Positions 1-8,069 are shown, numbered from the stretch's first letter. The stretch is 64,000 nt of DNA from Streptomyces liangshanensis (GCF_011694815.1 NZ_CP050177.1:3665001-3729000), one strand, 5' to 3'. The notes: a model not told the origin generated them from the letters alone. Numbers and translations are program-made.

Positions 1-390
1 CAGCTCCAGCGTCACGTGCCCGGAGAACCCGGGGTCGATGAACCCGGCCGTGGAGTGCGTGACCAGCCCGAGGCGCCCGAGGCTGGACTTGCCCTCCAGG
101 CGGGAGGCGATGTCGTCGGGCAGCGAGATGACCTCGTACGACGAGGCGAGCACGAACTCCCCGGGGTGCAGGATGAACGCCTCGTCGCCGTCCGGCTCGA
201 CCAGGCGCGTCAGGTCGCTCTGCTCGACGGCGGGGTCGATGTGGGGGTAGCGATGGTTCTCGAACACCCGGAAGTACCGGTCGAGCCGCACGTCGATGCT
301 CGACGGCTGCACCATCGATGCGTCGTACGGTTCGACACGTACGCGTCCGGAGTCGAGCTCGGCCCGGATGTCCTTGTCAGAGAGAAGCAC
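1..390 (-). CDS. dcd: dCTP deaminase, 3' end cut off by window edge
   Basis: This gene encodes dCTP deaminase, which makes dUTP from dCTP for thymidylate synthesis in the cytoplasm. The visible 130 residues start at a GTG (388-390) reading [12 protein letters not shown] and contain the family's [18 protein letters not shown] and [11 protein letters not shown] segments followed by a [13 protein letters not shown] stretch. The Ser-Ser-Leu-Gly-Arg and Gly-Phe-Ile-Asp-Pro-Gly motifs are typical of trimeric dCTP deaminases. The remaining C-terminal part lies outside the window. There is no strong Shine-Dalgarno next to the start, but the GTG fits the family's usual N terminus. It belongs to the conserved chromosome and lies on the opposite strand to the tRNA-Gly. 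Confidence 0.95.
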   Translation of the reverse strand, partial: MLLSDKDIRAELDSGRVRVEPYDASMVQPSSIDVRLDRYFRVFENHRYPHIDPAVEQSDLTRLVEPDGDEAFILHPGEFVLASSYEVISLPDDIASRLEGKSSLGRLGLVTHSTAGFIDPGFSGHVTLEL

Positions 391-478
391 GCCCCGAGGA
401 TACGCAAGGAGCACGAGCCACCCGCAATCGGCCGACGCGCACCCCGAGCGCCCCTAACCCCCAAAAGCCAAGAACACC

Positions 479-718
479 CTAAACCGCCACACCAGCCACC
501 CCACCCCCCACCGGCGGCGCAACCTCCCCCGCAACCTCTCCCACAACCCCCACGGCCGCCTCCACCGGCACGGCGTGCCGCAACCGAGCACACCGCGGAC
601 ACCGGATGAGCCGCCCGGGCCCGATCCGCCCGGCGTCGAGCTGCTGCATCGGAAAGGCCGACGCTCGGAACACGTGCCCCTCGGCACAGCGAACAACGGG
701 CCGCTCGATCAGATCCAT
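479..718 (-). CDS. Small zinc-ribbon-like protein of unknown function
   Basis: A 79-codon ORF starting at ATG 716-718, preceded by a good Shine-Dalgarno (GAAGGGA). The N-terminal half reads MDLIERPVVRCAEGHVF and later RCPRCARLRH. This gives a Cys-x4-His and a CPRC knuckle that could bind one zinc ion. The C-terminal third is low-complexity Val/Gly/Ala. A longer in-frame ORF continues upstream to 937, but it has no ribosome binding site and the region there is C-rich non-coding sequence. Its position between dcd and tRNA-Gly is probably ancestral. I do not know its function. Confidence 0.7.
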   Translation of the reverse strand: MDLIERPVVRCAEGHVFRASAFPMQQLDAGRIGPGRLIRCPRCARLRHAVPVEAAVGVVGEVAGEVAPPVGGGVAGVAV

Positions 719-949
719 GAGATCCCTTCCCCAACAAACGCGGACAAAGGACCACACTAGGGGATCAACAGGACGCAAACCCACCCCGCCGCTCCGACCC
801 AACCTATCCACCCCCACCCACCCCAACTCCCGCCCCCCACCCCCACATCCACCCCCCGAACACAGAAAGGACCCCAGGACGCAACCACGCCCGGGGCCCA
901 CGATGAGGTAGAGTGTCCGACGATGCGAGGCCAACAAAAGCCTCGCTCG

Positions 950-1023
950 GCGGGTGTAGTTTAATGGTAGAACATGAGCTTCCCAAGCTCAGAGCGCGAG
1001 TTCGATTCTCGTCACCCGCTCCA
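950..1023 (+). tRNA. tRNA-Gly (anticodon CCC)
   Basis: The acceptor GCGGGTG (950-956) pairs with CACCCGC (1013-1019). The D stem is GTTT/GAAC, the anticodon stem TGAGC/GCTCA encloses loop TTCCCAA (anticodon CCC), the T stem GCGAG/CTCGT has loop TTCGATT, and CCA is encoded at 1021-1023. This is the only complete tRNA seen. The segment from the anticodon loop to the CCA end (980-1023) recurs three more times to the right, which marks it as an integration target. Confidence 0.97.
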
Positions 1024-1028
1024 CACAA

Positions 1029-1055
1029 AAGCCCCAGGCCAAGAGGCCGGGGCTT
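1029..1055 (+). terminator. Terminator of tRNA-Gly
   Basis: A GC-rich hairpin (AAGCCCC-A-GGCC, loop AAGA, GGCC-GGGGCTT) is followed by a T-rich run (TGTTTGTTGTCT). It sits immediately 3' of the tRNA CCA end. Confidence 0.85.
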
Positions 1056-1102
1056 GTTTGTTGTCTAGACCATTCTCGCTTGAACAGCCTCCAGTGACCG
1101 CC

Positions 1103-1768
1103 ATGCCGACGCTGTCGAAGCTGACGACCTGGGAAAGTGCTTCCATGATCGTGCCCTCCGAGAAACCCATGCGCCCACTCACGGTGATGCCCTTGCGCGG
1201 GGACGAACCGATCGCCGGACTCTCCGACACCGCGGTCGTCGACTTCTGGCGCTTCGCCATGCCGGACCTCAAGGTCAACAACACCCGGGGCGTGTTCGCC
1301 GAGTTTCTCGTCCACCAAGCGGTCGGCTCCGCTCGGCGCCGGGTTGAATGGGCCAGCCACGACGTGGAGACGGACGACGGCCTCCGCATCGAAGTGAAAG
1401 CCGGCGCTTACCTCCAGGCATGGGAACAACACCGCCACTCCGACATCCGCTTCACCGGACTGCGCGCCCGCACCTGGACCCCGACGACCGGATACTCCAA
1501 CGAGAAGTCCTACAACGCAGACGTCTACGTATTCGCCGTCCAGACAGCGCGCGAACACGCCAACTACGACCCGCTGGACACCACCCAGTGGGAGTTCTAC
1601 GTGCTCCCCCGCCCGACGCTGGAGCGCCTGAACACTGACACCCTCAACCTGGCATCCGTGCGCACGGCCGCAGGCCAACCAGCCCTCTTCCCCGGCCTAG
1701 GTGGCCGAATCCGGGCCACAGACCCCCGCCCATCCGCACACACTGTTGAGGCAGCCAGAACAACCTGA
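1103..1768 (+). CDS. Hypothetical protein, possible PD-(D/E)XK nuclease fold
   Basis: A 221-codon ORF directly downstream of the tRNA terminator. Residues 64-108 contain a helix with Glu67 (VFAEFLVHQAVG), then GLRIEVKAGAYLQ with Glu97 and Lys99. This spacing and the E-x-K motif resemble a PD-(D/E)XK nuclease core, but that is inference only. The later SYNADVYVFAVQT and WEFYVLPR stretches look like core beta strands of the same domain. The start is uncertain: ATG 1103 has no clear ribosome binding site, and internal ATGs at 1145 and 1171 are possible. The 5' end lies against the integration site, so the gene may have lost its original start when the element integrated. Confidence 0.6.
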   Translation: MPTLSKLTTWESASMIVPSEKPMRPLTVMPLRGDEPIAGLSDTAVVDFWRFAMPDLKVNNTRGVFAEFLVHQAVGSARRRVEWASHDVETDDGLRIEVKAGAYLQAWEQHRHSDIRFTGLRARTWTPTTGYSNEKSYNADVYVFAVQTAREHANYDPLDTTQWEFYVLPRPTLERLNTDTLNLASVRTAAGQPALFPGLGGRIRATDPRPSAHTVEAARTT

Positions 1769-2149
1769 CCATCTCTCTGCGCACGCGCACCCCGCCATGC
1801 AGCAGCCCCGCAGTGTGCATGAACCGGTGGTGCGCCAAGGGCTTGGCCACTACGGTCGCGGCGTGACAGGTTCCCTCGGACTACGAGTTCGACGTAGGGG
1901 GCGCAATCCAACAATTCGAGGGCCGCCCGCTGTCACACGAGCAATGAGAAACGCCGGTGCTCAAATGGCCAACGGGGTCTCGGAACTGGGCAAGCGTGCC
2001 GCGGAGCAGCCGGAGAACCACCCGCGGGCCCAATCGGCGGTTTCGCATGGACAGAGAGTGATCGCGAAGGGGGCTCGCAAGGTCGGTGCCGGGCTCGGGG
2101 AGCCGCCGGCGTCCTCCCGGACTGGAGCGGCACTGCCTTTCAGTCCTTG
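1769..2149. other. Unassigned island DNA
   Basis: I see no convincing gene here. The six frames hold only short, Arg/Pro-rich open stretches without ribosome binding sites, typical of shadow frames in GC-rich DNA. It separates the possible nuclease gene from the transposase remnant and may be debris. Confidence 0.4.
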
Positions 2150-2650
2150 CGGGCAGACGGTGAGACGGGTCTCGCGAGTGGGACTTTCCCTCAAATCGGC
2201 GGTCACCGTCACCCCGGTCAGGTCGTAGGGCTCCAGCAGGGCTGGGAAGTGGGTGATTTCATTCCTCTTGTCCGGCACCCGCAGCTGGGTAAACGGTCCG
2301 GCCGCCGCCGGTCATGGCGGCAAGGAGATGGGCGGCCGGAGTCGTACCGAGGCGCGAGCCGCGAGCACTCTTGCCGTCCACGGTCAGCGTGTCGCTCCCG
2401 GCCGGATCGCATCCCGGCGGGTCGGCCGGCCCGCCGGGGCAAGTGCGCTGGACGACCCGGCGGATCGTCACGCCGCTGGGTGCGACGCACAGGGTGAACG
2501 CCGTGGCGGTGCGGGTTCCGAGCCGCGCGAGGGTGTCCTGCGGCGCTCGCTCGGCCCACTTTCCGATGGCAGCGAAGGACTTCACCCCGGTGACCACCGC
2601 CGAGCAGGCCACCGGCATGGCAGCCACCAAAGGGTGACGCCGCCCAGGCC
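2150..2650 (-). pseudogene. Remnant of ISAs1-family (DDE) transposase
   Basis: The minus strand carries transposase-like peptides in two different frames. From about 2650 to 2265 one frame reads HPLVAAMPVACSAVV, SFAAIGKWAERAP, GVTIRRVV and TVDGKSARGSR followed by TTPAAHLLAAMTG. Near 2278 the reading jumps to another frame with PDKRNEITHFPALLEPYDL and TGVTVTAD. These blocks follow the order of ISAs1-type transposases, where the DGK and TAD segments belong to the DDE core. The frameshift, the degenerate spacer between the GVTIRRVV and DGK segments and the missing C-terminal third mean it is dead. I see no intact terminal inverted repeats. Confidence 0.75.
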
Positions 2651-2973
2651 GGCACCGCGGATCGGCCAGAGTCCGCCGCCGATCGGCCAGTGTCGGCAGC
2701 CGATCGGCGCCAGCGGGCCGGTCGGCTGGATGCTGACGGATGGACGACTTGGTCAAGCAGACAGCGGGAGATCGGCGGCAGATCGGAACTCCGTTGGGCG
2801 AAGGCGACTTGGAAAAGGTCACCTGCGCAACGGAGCTTCGCTGCGTACGGTGCGCGCCCACCGGACCTTGTCACACCGCCGCGAGCTGCACACCTACAAG
2901 ATCATCAAGCCTTTGAAATCACTCTGGATAAGAGTTGCGGAGGTACGCCACGACGCATAACGTCGAAGTCGGT

Positions 2974-3007
2974 GGGAACCGTTTTCGCCGGTGGCGAGGC
3001 GGTTCCC
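2974..3007. promoter_or_regulatory. Hairpin in the 5' leader of the DUF302-like gene
   Basis: GGGAACCG (2974-2981) pairs perfectly with CGGTTCCC (3000-3007), with an inner TCGCC/GGCGA pairing. It ends 30 nt before the start codon at 3038. It could be an attenuator, the terminator of a lost upstream gene, or an element end. No U-tract follows. Confidence 0.4.
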
Positions 3008-3037
3008 GCGGCAATTGCGGTATCGGAGAGGACGGAA

Positions 3038-3547
3038 ATGCCTAGCGAGATTTTCACGGTCAGACGTGTTGATGTCCATACAGGTATGCCGTACACGGAG
3101 TTCGTCACCGCTCTGGAGAAAGCTGCGCCTCCCCTCGATCCTGGAGTGTTCGAACTCATCGAAGAAGAGGGCGGTAGCTGGGACGACGTTCGTGCGGCCA
3201 TGGCGAAGATCGCCCCCCACCACCTGATTCGCTACTGGCGGATCAATGGTACGCAGGTCCTGAAGCTGGCCGGAGGCACGACCAGGTCGGTGGAGTACCT
3301 GATCGGAAATCACGTAATTGCCCAGAGTATGTTCCAGTACAATCCTCGAGCATTGCTGTATGCGCCTCTGCGTATGATGGTGTGGAGCGAAGACAAGGGC
3401 GACGCCGTTTGCACCATGCACCGCCCCAGTGACGAATTCAGGAGTCTGGGAAACGCGGAAGTGGCGAAGATCGGCGAAGATCTCGACAGGTATGTGATCG
3501 AGCTTCTCCGTCTGTGCGGGGTCGAAGCGGAGCAGGACTTCGCCTGA
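3038..3547 (+). CDS. DUF302-like domain protein
   Basis: A 169-codon gene beginning at ATG 3038 with a strong Shine-Dalgarno (GGAGAGG, 7 nt upstream). An N-terminal MPSEIFTVRRVDV segment is followed by a region resembling the DUF302 fold: VEYLIGNHVIAQSMF, then ALLYAPLRMMVW and a CTMHRPSDEF motif near residues 100-140. DUF302 proteins are small alpha/beta proteins of unknown or possibly ligand-binding function. The upstream in-frame extension to 2690 is not coding-like. It lies inside the island between the ISAs1 and Tpg remnants, with no operon partner. The family match is from pattern only. Confidence 0.7.
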   Translation: MPSEIFTVRRVDVHTGMPYTEFVTALEKAAPPLDPGVFELIEEEGGSWDDVRAAMAKIAPHHLIRYWRINGTQVLKLAGGTTRSVEYLIGNHVIAQSMFQYNPRALLYAPLRMMVWSEDKGDAVCTMHRPSDEFRSLGNAEVAKIGEDLDRYVIELLRLCGVEAEQDFA

Positions 3548-3601
3548 GGTGGCCGCGATCACGTGAACACGGACTACGGACAGCAGTCTCGGTGACGTAC
3601 G

Positions 3602-3810
3602 AGATCACCGACGTTCGGGGACGGCCTGGACAAGGCAGTGAGCAAGGCGTTCACCCGACCGACACCGAAGAACGCGGGCGAGTGGATGCGGTACCTGGTC
3701 AAGCGGCTCGGCGGCAAAACAAGGCCGCCACGCAGGTGCTGCTGCGGGTCTCCCGCCGCACGGTGGAACGGTACGTGACGAGCTTCGCGTACCGGATGCG
3801 GCGCTCGTAG
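3602..3810 (+). pseudogene. Frameshifted remnant of a telomere terminal protein (Tpg-like)
   Basis: One frame (from 3614) reads FGDGLDKAVSKAFTRP, TPKNAGEWMRYLVKRLGG. After a shift near 3716 another frame continues NKAATQVLLRVSRRTVERYV to a stop at 3810. Together these match the N terminus of Streptomyces Tpg proteins, which cap the telomeres of linear chromosomes and plasmids: a D-x-LD-x-AV and FTRP-x-PK block, then a MRYLVK-x-LGG segment and an HTH-like RTVERY. The rest of the protein is absent and no start codon is visible. Its presence suggests that part of segment A came from a linear replicon or chromosome arm. The identification is from memory of the family, not a search. Confidence 0.7.
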
Positions 3811-3997
3811 ATGAGACGCCGTGATGATCCGCGCCCGGCCGCTGACCCGATCTCGGCCGGCACACCGGCCGGCTCAACGGCACCGGCCCGCCCGTGCTGT
3901 GGACCGCCGAGCACGACACGGAGCACGACGCCGAGCTCGTTCGGCGCGGCCGTGCCTGGTTCCCTCCGCTCCCCCTCCGGGTCGGCCCGACATCACG

Positions 3998-4027
3998 ATG
4001 CCGTGGCGCGTCACCGCGCCACGGCAT
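3998..4027 (-). terminator. Terminator-like hairpin downstream of the alpha-galactosidase gene
   Basis: A perfect 13-bp inverted repeat (ATGCCGTGGCGCG, loop TCAC, complement) lies about 60 nt past the stop of the minus-strand GH27 gene. There is no U-tract, which is common for Streptomyces terminators. Confidence 0.65.
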
Positions 4028-4089
4028 CTCGAAGTCTCGGCGAATCGGCCGCACTCAGGTGAGGTGTCACCTGATGCGGCCGAGCCGAA

Positions 4090-6171
4090 TCAGCAGGTCG
4101 CGTTCAGACCCGCCCAGTTGGCACGGTCGTTGTAGCCGCCGTCGCCGGCATCGCCGACCACCAGGTCGAGCACCCGGACGCCGGTCAGGTCGACGTCGAC
4201 CTGGCGGATGTCGTCGCGGGTCAGCGCACCGCTGTCGAACAGCACCTGGCCGTCACCGATTACCTGGAAGGCCGAAGTGCCGCCCTCCGGGCCGACGTTG
4301 CGTACCGCATCGTCGATGCCGACGGTCGCGGTCAGCCGGCTGCACCGGTCGCCGAGGTAGTAGCGGACCGTGGAGGGCGAAGCGACCCCGATACCGGTCG
4401 GGTAGACCTGGCCGAGCATGCTGATCGGCGACCATCCACCGACACTCAGGTCGACCGTCGGGCTCATCCACCCGCTGGTACCGCTGATCCACTGGTGGTG
4501 CGACAGCACGACGTCGCCGTCCGGCGCCGCCGGTGCGACCACCATCGCCGTGGACATCTCCTGCCGCAACCGCCCCTTGCCCATCACCTCGTACGACGAC
4601 CTGGCAGTGAGCACGGCACTGCCCGGCGCGGCGGTGGTCGGCAGGGCCACCGTGAAGGCCAAGGTCACCGAGCGGTTGGGGCGCAGCAGCTTCGGCGCTT
4701 TGCCGAGCGGACGGGCCGTCCAGCCGGTAGGCACCGTCAACTCGACCCGCGGCGCGAAGACCGGCTGCGCACCGTCGTTACGGACGGTCACCTCGACCCG
4801 GGCCTGGTCGCCGCCGGCGGCCAGCGGGGCGGCACCGGCCGGTGTCGCGTCGTCACCGACCCGCGTCACCTGCGGCAGGCCGGTGACGACGTGCGGAACA
4901 CCGGGCTTGCCCGTTGCCCGTCCTACCCGGAACAGGGCGGCGCCGTGGGCCGGGACGGCGGCGCTGATCGTGCCGGCGCTCTCGGTGACCTGGTCGGTCC
5001 ATGCGTTCTTCAGGGTGAACCGGTGGCCGGACAGCCCGACCGACGACGCCTTCGTGGTCAGGGTCGCCGGGCTGTCGCCCCGGTTCAGCAGCACCACGGC
5101 ACGGTCGCCTCCGGCCAGCCGCTTCACCCAGGTCTCCGTCGTACCGGCGGGCCCGACGCGGACGGCCTGGACACCGGCCGAATCCTGATTGATCGCGAGG
5201 ACATCGCGGTCCTCGAGAATGCCGAGGGAGGTCGTGCTGAGCTTACGGATGTCGCTGCCGATCACCAGCGGTGCGGCCGCCACCGACCAGAGCGTCATCT
5301 GGGTACGGAACTCCTCGTCGGTCATCCCCAGCTCAGGTCCGAGGTAGTCCGGGTCGTTGAAGTGCCCCGGCCCGGCGGCCTCGGGGTGCCGCGCGTTCGC
5401 GTCGTAGTTCCGCAGCACGTCCTTGAACTTGATCTCGCCGACAAAACCCACATCCGTGTACGTCCGCCAGGACTGCGCGATCGCCGGCGCATAGGTCCAG
5501 GAGTACGTCGACTGCTGCTCCTCCGGGTAGTTGCCCCAGTCCGGGGAGGTCACCGGGTTGCAGAGGTTCAAGAGCATGGGGCGCTTGCTGGCGTTGTTCC
5601 GCAACGCCTTCGCGAACTCGGTGTAGACGGTCTTCGGGTCGAGGTTCGCGGCGATCCCGCAGAGGTAGTCCGCCTTGACCGCGTCGAACTTCCAAGCGGC
5701 GAACTGGTCCGCGTCGCGCTGGTAGTAACCGTGGCTGCCGAGGCCGCACTTGCCCGGGATGTACGGGCCGGCGTCGGTGTAGATGCCGGCCTTCAGCCCC
5801 TTGGAGTGGATGTAGTCAACCAGCGGCTTCAGCCCGTTCGGAAACTGGTCGGGGTTGGGCACCAGGTCGCCGGCCGCGCTGCGCGGGGTCGGCGCCGCCC
5901 AGTTGCCGTCGATCCAGACGTACTGGTAGCCGGCGTCGCGCAGGCCGCTGCTGACCAGGTGGTCGGCCACTGACTTGACCTCGGCCTCGGTCGGATCGCC
6001 ACCCAGCGCGTAGTAGGTGTTCCAGCCCATGTACGGCGTCGGGCTCAGCGCCGCCCGAGGTGCTGGCGCCGTGACAGCGGCAGGGCTGGCCGCTGGGCTG
6101 GCTTGGGCGGATACAGGCACAACCAGCAAGCCCGTCAGGAGGGCAAGGAGGACGGTGAATTGTCGTTTCAC
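4090..6171 (-). CDS. Secreted GH27 alpha-galactosidase with NEW3 and NPCBM-type domains
   Basis: A 693-residue exoenzyme expected to remove terminal alpha-galactose from oligosaccharides and galactomannan side chains outside the cell. It starts with GTG (6171) after GAAGGTG. Residues 1-25 form a Sec-type signal peptide ending near SAQA. The GH27 barrel follows: YMGWNTYYALGG near 47, DGNW near 88, the nucleophile region KADYLCG (Asp168) and the acid/base region SWRTYTDVG (Asp240), plus GHFNDPDYLG near 270. A C-terminal beta-sandwich, a NEW3-type domain (about 430-545) and an NPCBM-type carbohydrate-binding domain (about 555-693) complete it. It is monocistronic. A 13-nt palindrome 180 nt upstream may control it. 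Confidence 0.93.
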   Translation of the reverse strand: MKRQFTVLLALLTGLLVVPVSAQASPAASPAAVTAPAPRAALSPTPYMGWNTYYALGGDPTEAEVKSVADHLVSSGLRDAGYQYVWIDGNWAAPTPRSAAGDLVPNPDQFPNGLKPLVDYIHSKGLKAGIYTDAGPYIPGKCGLGSHGYYQRDADQFAAWKFDAVKADYLCGIAANLDPKTVYTEFAKALRNNASKRPMLLNLCNPVTSPDWGNYPEEQQSTYSWTYAPAIAQSWRTYTDVGFVGEIKFKDVLRNYDANARHPEAAGPGHFNDPDYLGPELGMTDEEFRTQMTLWSVAAAPLVIGSDIRKLSTTSLGILEDRDVLAINQDSAGVQAVRVGPAGTTETWVKRLAGGDRAVVLLNRGDSPATLTTKASSVGLSGHRFTLKNAWTDQVTESAGTISAAVPAHGAALFRVGRATGKPGVPHVVTGLPQVTRVGDDATPAGAAPLAAGGDQARVEVTVRNDGAQPVFAPRVELTVPTGWTARPLGKAPKLLRPNRSVTLAFTVALPTTAAPGSAVLTARSSYEVMGKGRLRQEMSTAMVVAPAAPDGDVVLSHHQWISGTSGWMSPTVDLSVGGWSPISMLGQVYPTGIGVASPSTVRYYLGDRCSRLTATVGIDDAVRNVGPEGGTSAFQVIGDGQVLFDSGALTRDDIRQVDVDLTGVRVLDLVVGDAGDGGYNDRANWAGLNATC

Positions 6172-6347
6172 ATCGGCACCTTCGCTGTCCGATCGATCAG
6201 GCGTGCAGATCCGTCCTGGTCGTGAGTCCTACGTACCGCTCCCTCGCGGGGGGGTGCGGCGGTCGGGCTTCGGGCCAGGCCATGCCTGCGCGCCTGCGAT
6301 TTGTTTCCAGGATCTTGCAGCGGTCGCCGGTGAGCGTCAATAATAAT

Positions 6348-6360
6348 TCCTAAATTAGGA
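6348..6360. promoter_or_regulatory. Palindromic operator candidate for the alpha-galactosidase gene
   Basis: TCCTAA-A-TTAGGA is a perfect 6-bp palindrome with a single central base, inside an A/T-rich patch (6339-6370) that stands out from the surrounding GC-rich DNA. It lies 177 nt upstream of the GH27 start. Streptomyces sugar-utilisation genes are often repressed through AT-rich palindromes bound by LacI or ROK proteins, so an operator is plausible. No regulator gene is adjacent. Confidence 0.45.
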
Positions 6361-6606
6361 GTTACCAGTTTGGCTCCACGCTTGTCAGGCCTGTCAGGCC
6401 TGTCCGGCAGACCCAGCTCAGGTACGGGGAGACCGCGACGGGGGCGACTCGGTCGCGGCGGAACCCGGCGATCAGGGAGTGCGGGCCGCGATGTCGTCGG
6501 CGAGGACGATGTCTTCATCTGATCGGGCAGCACGTCGCTGCGTCGGTCGTGGTGCATCGCGGTCATGTGACGAGCGGGCCCCGGCCGTTGAGTCCCCTTC
6601 GTCCAT

Positions 6607-7238
6607 TCAGGCGCGGTTCCCGAGGTCAGGAGCGTAGGGCGAGATGGTCCGGCGCAGGACTGTCTCGCTTGCGCGCCCTTCGAGCGTTGCGGGGTAGACC
6701 GGCCCGTAGGCGTTCGCCGCGATGGCGCACGGAGTGGTCCCTAGGGTCCCGACCGAGACCGAGAATGGGGCATCCGCCGACGCCGATTGCACGCCGGCCA
6801 GCGGTGGATGGCTCCAGCCGGCTCGGTTGAACCGGTGGAAGCCGCTGGGGGCTTCGACGGCGATCATCAGTCCGTTGCCGGGTCCCTCGCGGGTCCAGGT
6901 CCGGAGCCGTTCGGCGACTGCTTCCGCGTCGGCCGACGCGAGGCCGAGCCATCCGCGAGGCCGTGTCCGCTGATCTTCTGAAGGATGCGGCCACCGCCGA
7001 ACTGCTCGTGCACGGTGCGCTTCACCACCAACCCGGACGACCACAAGAGCCTCGCCGGCCTCCTCACCGTCCACCCGCCACCCGCCCCATCGCCATCCAC
7101 GACCGGTAGGGCGCGCCCCGCCGCACCGCCTCCGCACCATGCACAGCGGTACGGGGCGGTCAGCCACAGTCACCAACGGCAGCGCCCCAGTGCGCACTTC
7201 AGGACCACATATGCCGCTGACCAGCCCGGACTCCGACA
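6607..7238 (-). other. Unassigned region with a possible decayed ORF
   Basis: The minus strand is open from 7290 down to a stop at 6607. The part below about 7000 has protein-like composition (DAEAVAERLRTWTREGPG, then GLMIAVEAPSGFHRFNRAGW). A second frame at 6870-7060 reads KRTVHEQFGGGRILQKISG. Coding-like text split over two frames suggests a frameshifted gene, but I recognise no family, find no ribosome binding site and cannot assign a start. The rest of the interval looks non-coding. Confidence 0.3.
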
Positions 7239-7250
7239 AGGCACCCGTGA

Positions 7251-7294
7251 TTCCCCGGCTCAGAGCGCGAGTTCGATTCTCGTCACCCACTCCA
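7251..7294 (+). repeat. tRNA-Gly 3'-end copy (att scar 2)
   Basis: Forty-four nucleotides matching tRNA-Gly 980-1023, from anticodon loop to CCA, at 41 of 44 positions. It cannot be a tRNA because the 5' half is missing. The 18 bp from 7238 to 7255 (AAGGCACCCGTGATTCCC) are shared with scar 4 but not with the tRNA, so they probably represent an attP arm. Confidence 0.9.
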
Positions 7295-7298
7295 CGAC

Positions 7299-7328
7299 AA
7301 ACCCCCAGGTCACCGACCCGGGGGTTCT
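7299..7328 (+). terminator. Hairpin attached to att scar 2
   Basis: AACCCCC-AGGTC, loop ACC, GACC-CGGGGGTT followed by TTGTTGTCTAGACC. The downstream TTTGTTGTCTAGACC is identical to the sequence after the genuine tRNA terminator, while the stem differs with compensating changes. It therefore looks like the 3' flank of a tRNA-Gly carried in with the insertion. Confidence 0.75.
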
Positions 7329-7623
7329 TTGTTGTCTAGACCTCTTCAGGACCCTTGTGCCCGTTGCGTGCCCGATGGCAGATCGGCGGCCTTCCTGCGT
7401 TGCGCCTGCACCATCTGGTCCAGGCCGGCCGCCGCTTCCCGCTGACGCTCGTGGTCCGGACCTGGAGCACGTGGAGGATGCAGCCGCAGCAGAAATCTCG
7501 GTAGAAGAAGCTCTCTCGGGTCGTGAAGAGCTGATCCCTGGGCGGGCCGTGCGACAGTTCCCGTTACGCGACTTCCGCGGCTCGGGAAGTACCCGTCTTC
7601 CGTACCACCGGCGGCGTCGGCGT

Positions 7624-7672
7624 CGTCCATGGGATGCGGTGCGGGCCGGACCGCTGTCGCATCCCATGGACG
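7624..7672 (-). terminator. Strong terminator of the acidic micro-gene
   Basis: A perfect 15-bp stem, CGTCCATGGGATGCG (7624-7638) with its exact complement at 7658-7672, and a short inner GCGG/CCGC pairing in the loop. It begins 6 nt past the stop of the 34-codon ORF. Confidence 0.8.
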
Positions 7673-7677
7673 CCTGG

Positions 7678-7782
7678 TCAGTCGAAGAGTCCTTCGACGA
7701 CCTCTTCGGCGACCTCGCCGCCGATCTCTTCGGCCGTCTCTTCCGCGATCTCCTCGATGAGTTCTCCGAAGATGTCGTCCAT
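7678..7782 (-). CDS. 34-residue acidic peptide gene
   Basis: A very short ORF with all the parts of a real gene: ATG preceded by AGAAGGA at 9 nt spacing, 34 codons, TGA, and a perfect 15-bp hairpin immediately after. The product starts MDDIFGELIEEIAEETAEEI and ends with GLFD. It has about 14 acidic and no basic residues. Hydrophobic residues recur every three to four positions, as in one amphipathic helix. No Cys, Ser or Thr-rich core typical of lanthipeptides is present, and no modification enzyme is adjacent. Possibilities are an antitoxin-like or acidic binding peptide, a leader peptide, or a peptide signal. I know of no match. The frame also stays open far upstream, but that extension is basic shadow sequence. 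Confidence 0.6.
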   Translation of the reverse strand: MDDIFGELIEEIAEETAEEIGGEVAEEVVEGLFD

Positions 7783-8036
7783 CTGTTCAATCCTTCTCGT
7801 CGGCGTGGCTGACCCGTGACACGCGTGAGGTGGCTGCGGGGTCCTGGGCATCCGTTCAACGTGCCGTTTGTGGGGGCGAGTTCCCAGAAAATCTTCCCTC
7901 TTCGGCGGCAACCAGGTCCACCGGATCGGCACGCTGGCTGACCTCCGTGACCTGGCCGGGCTGGTGCGGCGTCCCGTTCGGGTTCGAGGGAACCTCACTG
8001 GATCCGTGACGCCCCGCGCCCTCCGCCGTCGGAGCA

Positions 8037-8064
8037 CCCGGGCGCCCCGGAAGGAGCGCCCGGG
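8037..8064 (-). terminator. Terminator of the frameshifted small gene
   Basis: CCCGGGCGC (8037-8045) and GCGCCCGGG (8056-8064) form a 9-bp stem with a 10-nt loop. It starts 6 nt after the TGA at 8070-8072 on the minus strand. Confidence 0.65.
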
Positions 8065-8069
8065 ACACG

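Noticed and set aside
6168..6566. 132-codon minus ORF just upstream of the GH27 gene as a regulator
   Set aside because: It is Pro/Arg/Asp-rich without any HTH, overlaps the operator palindrome and the GH27 start region, and lacks a ribosome binding site.
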